DNA of 64,000 bases from Lingula anatina. Taxonomy: Eukaryota > Brachiopoda > Lingulata > Lingulida > Lingulidae. Numbering within the stretch: the stretch's first letter is position 1; every line of letters begins with the position of its first letter. Location: assembly GCF_001039355.2 (NCBI RefSeq), contig NW_019773992.1:260482-324481 (forward strand). The letters run 5' to 3'. Made by a program: the position numbers and the translations under genes. The notes under the pieces are model-generated. The model had not been told where the DNA came from. It worked only from the letters and a program-made list of their open reading frames with translations, and made no database searches. Shown one piece after another: positions 24,555-34,965 of this stretch.

Positions 24555-27500
24555 TTGCAATTATCTGGATGAAGTATTGCATAAACAAAATACATCTGTT
24601 CTATAATATTTGATATAGTGTATGGTGACCCAGTATATTGCACTTCTCCACTTATATGAAGTAATCTATCTCCTCAGGTCTGTGGAAAGGCATTCAAGGC
24701 CAAGGGCAGCATGTTATATCACATGAAAGCTCACCACAACATGGATGTCGAGCTGAGTCAGGGTCTTGAAGAGCGCTATTTGCGGCTGAAGGTTAAAGAA
24801 CACTACAAACAAAAAGAACAAGAGTTGGTGAAGATGAGGATTGAAGAAATGGGCGGGGGAGGTGACTCTGTCTTGGTGAATGGCAATGGTGGGCTAGATT
24901 TGGGTCATGCATCAGCTGTGGTTGTAAATGAGGCCTTGATAAAACTGGACATTCCTACTCAGGATTCATCTTCTCCTGAATGTAGCCAAATGGGAGTGCC
25001 TCCTACAGGTCAAATGTTGGATGACATCGAAGAAAAAGGGGAGAATTCCAACCAAAGCATCAGCCAGACTGGGGAAACTCAGTCAAAAAGTCTGCAGAAA
25101 GAGGGAGCCACTACAAGTCAAGAGCAAGAGGAGACTGAGCCAGTGCCTGCCAAGAGCTATCAAGGCCCATCAGTGCTTCGAGGTCTCCGATTAAGAAATC
25201 CCCAGGCTTACAGGTCATATGGTGCCAGTAGCCAAACTAATGTTTATAATGTAAGCCAGCAAGAGGGGAAACCACTGAACCCATGGAGACGGAGAAAGAA
25301 ACAACACCACGCTGCACCAACACAGAAAAACCTCATTCCCGTTACCAAGCCAAGTCCAGGGCGTAAAGGTCTTGTATTCCACAACATAAGTTTCCAGGAT
25401 GAAAAACATGATAGTCAAGGACCAACAGTGGACAGCAATGCAAGGATAGGAAGTGGTCAAGTGATGCAGAAACATACAGAGGTCATGCTGCAGGATGAGG
25501 AGTCCTGGGATAGCTACAGCCAGGCACAGAAGGTCAAGAGCCTCAACATGAGCAAGCAAAACTTTGAAGTTATCGAGGAGACAATGGTTGTGAGCCGCCT
25601 CGATGGTTACGACACCACAACGGGACAGAGGATGGCCTTGTACAAGTGTCACCTCTGCAGCCAGGTCTACTCTGACCTTGGGAAGTTACAGATTCATCTT
25701 CCACTGCATTTTGACCAAGACCCTGCTTTGTATCGCTGCCAGGCCTGTGGTGCTAGTTTCACTTCACGTATGCAGTTTGTCTACCACTTGGAGTGGCACT
25801 TCAAGCATGACAACCCAGAATTTGACAATTTTTCAAGTGGCCACCAGATGTCAGCAGAGGGCATTTCCCAGTATGGAGGTAGACTCGCAGGAGATGCCAG
25901 ATCTGACACAATGGAAGAAGAGGAAGGAGATATGAAAGACAAGATCAGGGAGAGAATTGATCATTTGATCTCACAGAACGTCAGCGTGCTGAGCTCAATG
26001 GAGACACCAAAGATGCTGAGGAACTACGCCAGGCCAGCCAGTGAGAAGACATACTTGAAGAGGTTGTCTGGGATCCAGGGTTCCAACAGAGAGGGTGAAG
26101 GGACAACTTTTTATCAGTGCCGCACCTGCAACAAAGGGTTCTTCCGTCTCTTTTCTCTCCGTAGGCATGAACGCATCCACACAGGAGTTAAACCATGCTA
26201 TTGCCGTGAATGTGGAAAGGGATTCAGTGAGATGCGAAACCTTCGACAACATATTGTACGCTTTCATGACCATGTGAAAAACCACGACGATCTGATTGCT
26301 CTGAAGCCAGTCAGAAGACATTCCTTCTTTTCAACCAACAAGTACTCCGTTTTTAGAAACCGCCTGAATAGACGTAGCAGTGGTGGGAGTTCTCTCTCTT
26401 CTTACAAATCCAGATTGGAAAACAAGATAGCCAGTCTGAAAAATGCAGGAAACATCAACAGAAAGAAAGAAATCCCAAGTTTCAAAGAGGAAGAAACAAA
26501 AGAGGAAGACCAACAATCAAAAATCAAGAAAATTAGGCAGGAAGATGGCGTTGGTGAGGATGTCACAGTGGTGCTGCCCTCTGACGAGCCACTCGGAGAC
26601 GAGGATGTTTTAGGACCAAGAAACCCAGACATTGTGGATGACCAGGAGGAAGATGAGGAAGAAAGTGATGTTTTCACTTCACCTGGCATTCTAGTTCCAA
26701 ACAACCAGCCCACCAGCATGATGTCGCACCTTTCAGCACGAACTCGCCGCAAGGGGGCACTGCCGACCAAACTCCTAGGTTCTGGCCCCAAGACACTCCT
26801 TACTTCCCCTGTCAGTGCCAACAATGCTGATGCTAACATTGACAACAATCCTCTATATGGGACAAGAGATCAACAAGAGAATTTGGATATACATGTGATC
26901 AGAAATGAAAATGAGGTTGGAGGTCAACAGGAGTTCAAAGGTCAACAAGAGACATGGGGTCAACAAGTTGTTAGAGGCCAACAACATATAAACATCAAGG
27001 ATCAAGACGATGTAGAATTTATTGAAGGAGAATCATTCCCTGCATCTCACAATCAGACAAATCTCTTCAGAGGACAAGAATCTCGATTTGCCTCAGCACC
27101 TACCATGGCCCCATCTATGACACCATCCATGACGGGTGCGCCTACACCTGTCATTACCATGGCAACCAAGTCTAGCAGCTTTTCATGTCCCCCAAACATG
27201 CTCATAGCAGGAATGCCCGAATCACAATTTGGTGGAAACATGTTTGCATCTGGACTGGGAAATGTTAGAAGATCGACTTCTCGGTGAGTTTTCTAAGGTC
27301 TTCCGTGTATAATTGTGAAACTGCTAACATTACTAGTTTGTTAAATATTTTTTATCCCAGTTTTATGGAGTTACTGCAAAAAGCTTTAGATCTCTTTTTT
27401 ATTATTATTTAGTTTCATATTTTGCAGACTTAGGTATTATTTTATAGATGTCATAACCTGTATTATATTTGTTGATGCCTTATTTTTGCTCAGGCTTGCT

Positions 27501-28738
27501 GTAGTGAAAGATCCCAGCAGAAGAGAAGAATCCTGTCAGCCAATCATAATTCAAGGTGTGCCAGTTTACCGCTGCGTTTTCTGTGGCAGAGAGTTCCCGA
27601 CTCTGGCAGATATCAACAGGCACTTGGACTTCCATGAAGGTAACTAGGTGGCAGCACCATCAGTCATGTGACAGTAGCACTTGAGTTGTGGTCCGCAGAG
27701 TTGTAGTTGCTTTGTGTTGAAAATTATCTTGGACTAGTGCATTTTCTGCTGTTATCTCACAGAGACAGAAAATATTATTTTTCTTCCAAAAGTTTACATT
27801 GAAGTACCAAGGCTGAAGAGCTCCAATTGTTTCTTTTGATGCCCAAGATTTGATTGATTTAAAAGTACTGTTACTTCCCCATGTTTTTTACGCAAAATGT
27901 GAGATGTCAGTGACCCAAGTTCTAACGGCAACATCTTTGTCTAAATATGACAGTATAATGACAGTATAATATCTTAAGCATTGATGACAGTATAATATCT
28001 TTAGCATTGAGCATATTACACTTTTTGCATTGTATTAAGTAAAGTGCCTAGTGTCAATATCTAGGCTTTAGTAATAAAATCTTTCTTGGTTTTAACAGGA
28101 AAAATAATGTTGTTTTTTATCTTTTGTTTTAGATGTGCGTCCATATGAATGTAACGTGTGTGATTATAAAGCCAGAACAAACAGCCAGCTTAAGGTGCAT
28201 ATGTTACGTCACAAAGGTGAGTGGTCTTTTGTGTGGTTTGGCAACTATCTCAGTCTTCTGTCACATTGTGCTAGGTGTGATAACTGTCACAATCTTCTGT
28301 CACATTGTGCTAGGTGTGATACCTGTCACAATCTTCTGTCAAATTGTGCTAGGTGTGATGCCTGTCACAATCTTCTGCCACAATATTTGATTTGCATTAT
28401 ATTTTGATTTCCTTTTCCCAGGTATTCGGGAATTCCACTGCCAGCTGTGTAACTACAAAGGAGTAACGCAGTCTGATCTGAACCGTCACTACAAATCCAA
28501 TATCCACATTCTCAAAGCTCAGAACCAGTGCCCCAAGTGCTGGGAGGGCTTTGTCAGCCCCTTGGGCCTGAGGGACCACATGGAGGATTGTAATGGCAAA
28601 GGCCCCAATGCCAGACAGAATTCCAGGGGAGCCACCGTCTCTCCAAGAGGAGCCAGCATCTCACCAAGAGGGGCCAACAGTTCTACTAGAGGTTCCACCA
28701 GTTCGCCAAGAGGAGCTGCAGCTGTTGGTTTGAAGTAA
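20942..28738 (+). CDS. Multi-C2H2 zinc-finger protein with N-terminal NuRD-recruitment motif (9 exons)
   Basis: Exons: 20942-20981, 22237-22639, 22912-23050, 23534-23926, 24146-24379, 24678-27283, 27494-27639, 28133-28216, 28422-28738. They sum to 4362 nt (1453 aa); all introns are GT-AG and phases agree. Exon 1 encodes just [13 protein letters not shown] plus one base, the RBBP4/NuRD-binding peptide of SALL, BCL11 and FOG proteins, so a nuclear DNA-binding corepressor role is inferred. Fingers occur as pairs: 1-2 (C165-about 213), 3-4 (from C374), 5-6 (from C727), 7-8 (from C884), then four in exons 7-9, including HCQLC and a last CPKCW...DHMEDC finger. Between them lie acidic, Q-rich (GGQQ, RGQQ) and MTPSMT stretches. 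The tail repeats SPRGA. Outside the N-terminus it is not recognisably SALL, BCL11 or FOG, so I give no symbol. Confidence 0.93.
21818..22130. repeat. A/T-rich simple repeats (TTTA)n
   Basis: Runs of TTTA/TTTTA at about 21818-21880 and 22040-22130 in intron 1 of the zinc-finger gene. They have no coding meaning. Confidence 0.9.
23304..23473 (+). mobile_element. 154-bp CAGTGT MITE with perfect 8-bp target duplication
   Basis: The element body 23312-23465 starts CAGTGTAAAAAATTAAGG and ends CTAAGAGGCAAACAC. It is bounded by TGTGCGCA at 23304-23311 and again at 23466-23473, a perfect 8-bp direct duplication as made by hAT transposases. A second copy, inverted, is at 57958-58113. It sits in intron 3 of the zinc-finger gene, 60 bp upstream of exon 4, and holds an open frame in register with the exon that I judge accidental. 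Confidence 0.88.
24479..24556. repeat. (ATT)n microsatellite
   Basis: About 75 bp of TTTAT/ATT repeats in intron 5 of the zinc-finger gene. Confidence 0.95.
28254..28384 (+). repeat. 39-bp tandem repeat, about 3.4 copies
   Basis: The unit begins TCTTCTGTCACATTGTGCTA and ends ACTGTCACAA. It starts 37 bp after the donor of zinc-finger exon 8 and ends 37 bp before exon 9, filling most of that 205-bp intron. The open frames over it reflect 39 being a multiple of three. Confidence 0.92.
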
Positions 28739-29059
28739 ATTCCGTTACACCTGAAGGAAGAGGTCTTCAGAATTTCAGAATTGATAGATGTATAATAAGT
28801 TGAATGTGACCCCTCCTACACATACTTGACAATAGTCTTTGTGGCCCCTTCTGCTTCTTTGGCAGTCTTTGTACCACCTCATTTATGGCCAGTAAATTAA
28901 CATCTTAAAACATTTTTGAAACATTAATGTACTGTAGGTCTCACCGCTCAACAGATGGCAGAACATACTTAATATTAACATCAGTTAATAACTCCAGAAT
29001 ACTTAGTGACAGACATCAACCAGTATTGAGCTGTTTTGTTTTTTTTTTTTTTTGTTTTT

Positions 29060-29221
29060 NNNNNNNNNNNNNNNNNNNNNNNNNNNNNNNNNNNNNNNNN
29101 NNNNNNNNNNNNNNNNNNNNNNNNNNNNNNNNNNNNNNNNNNNNNNNNNNNNNNNNNNNNNNNNNNNNNNNNNNNNNNNNNNNNNNNNNNNNNNNNNNNN
29201 NNNNNNNNNNNNNNNNNNNNN
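29060..29221. other. Assembly gap (N run) between poly-T tracts
   Basis: 162 unresolved bases bounded by T-rich homopolymers, probably a long poly(T) that failed to assemble. It lies downstream of the zinc-finger stop codon, possibly in the 3' UTR. Confidence 0.98.
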
Positions 29222-30938
29222 TTTTTTTTTTTTTTTAATATGAAAAACACAAATGTTTATATTTGTGCATGTGACAGAACGTGGTTTTTAACAAAGCATA
29301 ATCAGATACCGTTAGCTCATCACCCTATAACTTTGAATATTCATGTCTCGAACAAATCTTGAGGTATATATATATATATTTTGCGTGGTATTAGCTGAAA
29401 CTTTTGTGGCCATAGCTTAAGCCAAATCTGTCCCCAACGCGAACAAATGTTCCATTGTGTTCAAGATATGAAGAGTCTGCTGAATGTAGCACTTTTTAAG
29501 AGGGAGATCTGGTAGGGAGATTATGATGGGGTGTATCTCACACAAAAAATACTCCAAGCTAGTTGTATGTTCCTGTATTTTAGTAGTGCATTTTAGTTGT
29601 TGTTATTACTATCATGATGGATCTCATTCTGATGTGCATTTCTAAGATGGAATTTTAAAAAATTTCCTTTTGATTTATGGGGCCTAGAGGATGTTGCACA
29701 GGGCCTATGTTCAAATTGAGTCTAGGAATGTGCAAGGCGTGATAAATATTATTGCATTTTGCATAAACAAACAAAATATCTTATTCTTGTATATGTATAT
29801 TGATTATCACCTGTCTGTCCAGGTTTTCTAGATTATACTATACCTGCAAAGTCATTTTTATTTTATTTTATTTTGTTATAATGGTAATTATGATATTTTC
29901 TCAATGCAGGTTTCCAGTCAAAATTTGCTGAATATTTATAGATATCTATGCCTCTGTCACATCCTCATTTAAATTCCCTGGAATCTTTTTTTAAATGACT
30001 CGGTTAATTATTTTGGTTTCAGTGCTTGTATATGTCCTGCCTCGCCAACTAGTTTTTAAAACTGGCTATGTCTGTGTAGCAGTTTGTTTAGATATTAAAT
30101 TCATTAACGTTTGTCATTGAATTGGTAATTGTTGCATTTGTTAACAGCAAGTACTTTTATTTATTTCTTGAGATTTGTAGAAGAATCTTGCATGAGAAAG
30201 AAGAAAGTGAACACATAAGAAGTTATTTTAAAACAATCAATGTTATGTATTACACCATAGATATTACTCATATTTATAAATATATATATAAATATATACA
30301 TATATATTTAGGGACTGCTGCAATGCCATTTGATAAGGAGGGGAGAAGAGTCATCACCAGAACTCTTCAATGTTTTCCAAACAAGTCTCATTTCCAATAC
30401 AACAAATTGAGGTGCTGTTAAACTGAAAGCGAGACAAATGTAAAGCTTGTAAGGGCATACTAAAACAGCATTATCTAGCATAGTATGAAAGTATATAGTC
30501 ACTATATCTATATATATATGTATCGTGTCTTAGCTTTCACATTATCATATTCAACGAAGTACAGAGATGAAGATAATCGTCCACTTTTCAAAATCAGAAA
30601 TAAACTATATATTAAACAAGTGGGTTTGTTTTTTCCGTCCTATTCGCCACAGGTCATATTCGACTATGCAATATCCTCGTTAGATCTCTGTGGTCAAAGG
30701 AAAAAATGTGCTCTGAATTAGCCACTGCATCCAAGAATATCTAGTGCAACACTTGTGACAGGAGTGGTAGTCCTGGGAGTAGAAGTTCGGTGTCCCATAT
30801 GATTAGTATGTAGGTTAGGGTTAATTGGAGTATTGGGGTTAGTATTTGGGACTTATGTCGACGGTTCCTAGTGGACTTCCATTCCTATCACACTGGGTAG
30901 AGGTTAGTTGCCCACACTGATTGGGAAGCCTGGGGCGT
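29222..30938. other. Intergenic or 3' UTR stretch between convergent genes
   Basis: AT-rich, with short (TA)n tracts near 29364 and 30270-30310. No exon or RNA gene was recognised. The 3' ends of the zinc-finger gene (+) and the methyltransferase gene (-) converge here, but I could not choose a convincing polyadenylation signal for either. Confidence 0.5.
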
Positions 30939-32016
30939 CTAAGATTTCCTGGCCATGCGTACCCACACCGGGTGTGTGACGGTGATAAGGTGACTGTCTG
31001 GCCACAGCGCTCGGAGACTGAAATCAGATGATTAAAATGATGAAATAAGTTGTACATGTCGTTCAAAGCTGTTAAATTTAACTAAAATTTGATATTTTAT
31101 AGTTGGATTAAAATTCAAATATCGAAAAAAAAAAACAGCGACTTTCAAATGGGACATTCAGGGAAAAGCAGCGGTAGAGCAATAAAGATCAGGGGCGGAT
31201 CCAGAGATAATTTCTGACAGTCTTCCATACTATATTTGTTGATCCATCCTCCATTTTTTGACCGTCTTCTGACAGAAACATATAAATACCCGTCAGTGTA
31301 AACTTGAAAATCTGACCGTCTTCCGGAAGACCCAGAAGACGGTCTAAATCCGCCCCTGAAGATGGAATATTTTTCACCAGCTTTTGTCCATTGTGCATTT
31401 TAAACCCACCGTGTTCACACAGGTAATCATTAGGCAACGCCTGTGTCTCAGGTGTTCCTTCATTTTAAAAAAGAAATAGACCCATCCCCCTCCCCAAACA
31501 CATTGTCGCAACCACCAAAACTGTCCCAAAGAATGGTCTCTATGAATATAGGCCTATACAAGGTAATTGGTATATTTGAAATGTAAATTCGTTATATTTG
31601 AAACTAGAATTTTAAAGATAGAATAAATTCAATCAAATTATTTAATATTAGTTTTATTATTACCCTAACATAACTTGCCAGAGCGAACTGGAGGTTGGGG
31701 GGGGGGGGGGGTCATCCTTACCTGCTCTCTAACCGCTCTAAGATGCTCCCAGCGTCAGAACAAGTTTTCATCAGGTTCCCTGTAGAAGACCACGATTTTA
31801 CATACCCAAGTATCTCAGCAACTGATATATCTTTTTTGATTTCTAAACTGTCTTCCCTGAATTAAAACAAAATATAAGTGAATGGACTGATCCTTATATC
31901 TACAACCTTTTTCCAGTAATACGTTTATGTTATGTAATTGTATCCAATTTAAGCAAGCATACACCCAGTCAAAAGCTGAAAGTTCATGAGTGAACAAAAA
32001 CGCCTTCATAATTGAC

Positions 32017-32060
<44 letters not shown>

Positions 32061-34432
32061 CACGTTTTACACGGCGTTAACACAATAAAAAATGCCAAAT
32101 TAACTGCCATTACAATGTAAATCTATAAAACGAATTTGTGACCAGTATATCTCATATATCCATTGTTAGCTACCCAACCTGGTGTAATCTACAAAAGGCT
32201 TAGGGAAAGGAGCGTCCACGTCCCTGGCAAAGTGCGTCACGTAATTAGTCTCTGCTGGTTCCACCCACATATTACGATCTTGCAGCAAAATAAAATACTG
32301 AAACAGAATAAAAGTCGTAGGAAAAGTATCCGAATGTTTCTAAGGGCGCATTCCCAATGAAACTGTCGGTCTACTACTTATATCGATCCAACTCCGTGGG
32401 GACTCTCGCTGAATGCAGTCATATTAACAGATCGGCACGCCTGCTCTTGTTTCCAGCGTACTCGTATAAATACCAGCTCTTTTTTATGTGTTCTCTCATC
32501 TACGCCAAGAGGAGGCGTGCTGATCTGTTAAACTGATTGCACTCAGCGAGGGTCTCCGCGGAGTTGGGTCAATCTATGTAAAACGATGATTTCATTGGGA
32601 ATGACCCCTATGTGTCGTTGCCAGATAATGCTGTTAAACAGACAGGAAAGGCTAAACAGAGCCCGCAGGTTTTGAGGCTGGAAACCAAAAAAGTGTATCA
32701 CGATGTAATAGTGCATTGGCAATTAGAAAAATGTTTGCATTGTGTTCAGAAACAACATCTCAGGAAATTCTATGTCTGCAAGTTTTGCAGTTTCACTAAA
32801 ATACTGAATATCGGTCATACAATGTGTTCGAATAAAAAAAGACAGTAGTAACTGCAGCGTGTTTAGGATACTCTTAAAGTTTACCTCGTCGAGTAGGCGT
32901 TTGATTGCGTCTCCATTGCTACTGCCATGAATGTCAGGTATGACATCATAATACAGCACAGCAAGGCAGCCATTGGGTCGCAAAATTCTCGCCGACTCCT
33001 ACAATCAGGAAATGATAATGACATTAGCTAAAGTTCTGAAACAATTACATACACTGGCATCAGAGGGCCAAAAGGGAGGTGGGTTACTTTTTCTCAGATT
33101 ATGTTTATTTATTGTTGAGAAGGTACTTCCTGATGTTCAAAAAATGTACCAATCGCCTTCCACGTTTTACCAACTTTAAAGATATTCTCTCCAGGATTTT
33201 CACGCCAAATCGAATTTTCCTTTAAAAAATAAGCATATTTTCCTACTCACAAATCAGTGCTCGACGGGCCCCTAAGATAGGCCTACAGTAGGTTCAAGTA
33301 TCAAGGCTGTGTTCAGTTTTCACAAGAAACAAATGAAGTACACCCGTAAAATTTATAACAAAGCCAGCTCTACTGGCACCTTACTCGCACAAATCTTCGA
33401 TTTCCACACAACATTGTATGACATTCATCTTTAAAAGTTTATTAAGACACCATATGTTTGTGAACAATGCAGATAATTATTCAACTGGTTAAATTTTAAC
33501 CACTTTCCTTATAAAAGTCGTTCATGTCGAACCAGTGAGCGGCAGTGGCGGCGGTTACTAGGTCTGCGCTGTCGTTAGGTACTGGTAGTTTCTCAGCATT
33601 ACCCACTCTGGAACAGAGTATTTTCCAAGACAACATAGGTTTCTTTCCTACACATACAAATATGTGAACATAAAGAATGAGGAAAAGAAACTTAATGATA
33701 GAACCTGCGGCGACAATGGCTTCAAAATGTCAAAATAAGTACATTGATTGGAAAATTTCAGAAGGGCATAAGACCTATAAGCCTGCTTGGCTGTTCCGCA
33801 GGTAGAAAAAAATCACATTTGGTGAACTTTAGTATAAGGTATTCCTCAACCTTAACAAATGCAAACATCTTGGCATGGCGCTGTGATATATTTCCATACA
33901 ATGTATAAGCGCAGTGCATGATACAGCATATAAATTACTTTTCTTCATTCATCAGAATCTGATGCAGGTGAGGTAGCCATTATGGCAGTCTCCGACCAAA
34001 ATAGTCTCTTACAAATTTTTTTTTCAATTTTCTATATTCTAGGACCCAGTATACTGGACCCAAAGTATATTGTAGTAGAAACCACTGTAATAAAAGAAAA
34101 TACTCCAATCGAAATTAAAATTTCAACGGGAGGCGTTCAGTCCGTCTATGGGTGCATTCAGAACCATTTGATACGCAGACTAGTAAGTCCGAGGATCAAC
34201 TGTTTCTGAATGCGCCCTATGAAGCAGAAACAACTCACTGATATGTGACATTAGGAGGCACACAGCCTTTGTTGGCATTTTCCACTTGATAAGGGCTCGG
34301 GTCAAGCCCTATAACACGTTGAAAGTACGGGGCCAGCATCGTGGTGAACTGCCCTGTGCCACAACCGACGTCTATAGCCTGAGTGGGCGGACCAGGGAGC
34401 TGGGCACGAAGAATCAACGATGACTATATAAT

Positions 34433-34482
<50 letters not shown>

Positions 34483-34965
34483 ACTAAATAATTAGGAGAG
34501 AGAGAGAGAGGTTGACTAAATAATTAAGAGAGAGAGAGGAGGACTAAATAATTAGGAGAGAGAGAGAATGAGAGAGGATGGCTAAATAATTAAGAGAGAG
34601 AGATAGCAAGGTGATTAACTGACATGCAAATTTATATTATTGATTATAGTGAAGACACGTGCGTGTCAATTTTGAGATCTGTACGCGGCAACAACTTAAG
34701 TACTTTTCAAAACCAGACAAAGACTATGACATAGAACCTGGAAGTTTCTCTTATGTAGAGGACAGATAACAATAAATTCAACACAATTAACACAATTAAT
34801 GTACACAAATTTACCACACAAAATAGGGACCCCTACCTTTTCTCCTACATAGTCCATTACCCGTCCTACTATGGTGTCTGTCCAGAGAGGTCTGTACAAA
34901 GAGTACGCCTCAGAGGTACTCTGATCGTAATGAATGCCAGCGGTGGACTTGTTCGAGTCCGCCAT
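30939..34965 (-). CDS. Class I SAM-dependent methyltransferase (7 exons, one non-canonical donor)
   Basis: Exons on the - strand: 34965-34837, 34399-34239, 33607-33508, 32998-32885, 32297-32179, 31856-31722, 31017-30939, giving 837 nt and 278 aa. Motif I is IDVGCGTGQF (D53-G59), the ribose-binding acid is D76 in GLDPSP, and AAHWFD follows. The start MADSNKSTAG has a good Kozak context (A at -3, G at +4) and the last exon ends VWVRMARKS. The order of words resembles small cytosolic methyltransferases annotated as DDB_G0268948-like (Methyltransf_11/25); the substrate is unknown. The exon 3 donor reads AAG|GAAAGTGG: a perfect donor except that T at +2 is A (33506). Frame and homology both require that junction. 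Exon 2 has a second in-frame acceptor (start 34423) that would add 8 residues. Confidence 0.87.
31190..31358 (-). mobile_element. 169-bp MITE with CAGGGGCGGAT ends, copy 2
   Basis: Inverted relative to copies at 7466 and 50006. It begins CAGGGGCGGATCCAGAG and ends GGTCTAAATCCGCCCCTG. It is flanked by AAGAT on both sides (31185-31189 and 31359-31363), a 5-bp target duplication. It lies in the last intron of the methyltransferase gene. Confidence 0.88.
32019..32055. repeat. Poly(T) tract of about 37 bp
   Basis: Homopolymer in methyltransferase intron 5. No adjacent target duplication or retroposed sequence was seen, so it is left as a simple repeat. Confidence 0.95.
32344..32609. repeat. Foldback element, GGGAATG family, variant 3
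   Basis: GCATTCCCAATGAAAC at the left is inverted at the right as TTTCATTGGGAATGACC. The inner arms pair ATTAACAGATCGGCACGCCT with GAGGCGTGCTGATCTGTTAA and ACTCTCGCTGAATGCAGTCA with TGATTGCACTCAGCGAGGGT. The left edge is 46 bp upstream of methyltransferase exon 5 on the gene strand. Confidence 0.85.
34153..34218. repeat. Small palindromic remnant ending in GGGTGCATTCAGAA
   Basis: GGGTGCATTCAGAACC at the left mirrors GTTTCTGAATGCGCCC at the right. It is like the outer ends of the foldback elements but only 66 bp long. It lies in methyltransferase intron 2, just downstream of exon 2. Confidence 0.55.
34433..34606. repeat. (GA)n microsatellite with interspersed 30-bp units
   Basis: GAGAGA runs alternate with ACTAAATAATTAGGAGAG or near copies (at about 34483, 34517, 34543 and 34581). 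A compound minisatellite in methyltransferase intron 1; its left edge adjoins the alternative acceptor of exon 2. Confidence 0.9.

Noticed and set aside
26402-26848. 148-codon frame on the - strand opposite zinc-finger exon 6
   Set aside because: It is the shadow of the acidic and serine-rich coding strand; no independent start or splice evidence.
31189-31437. 82-codon - strand frame near the methyltransferase
   Set aside because: It is largely the CAGGGGCGGAT element translated; the real last exon (31017-30939) fits phase and family ending instead.
33502-33504. Using the GT at GAAA|GTGGTT as the methyltransferase exon 3 donor
   Set aside because: It would shift the frame: no AG upstream of exon 4 restores ESARILRP, whereas AAG|GAAAGT joins perfectly.
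34433-34606. GA-rich repeat array as a CRISPR array
   Set aside because: Spacers are not unique sequence and the genome is eukaryotic; it is a compound microsatellite.
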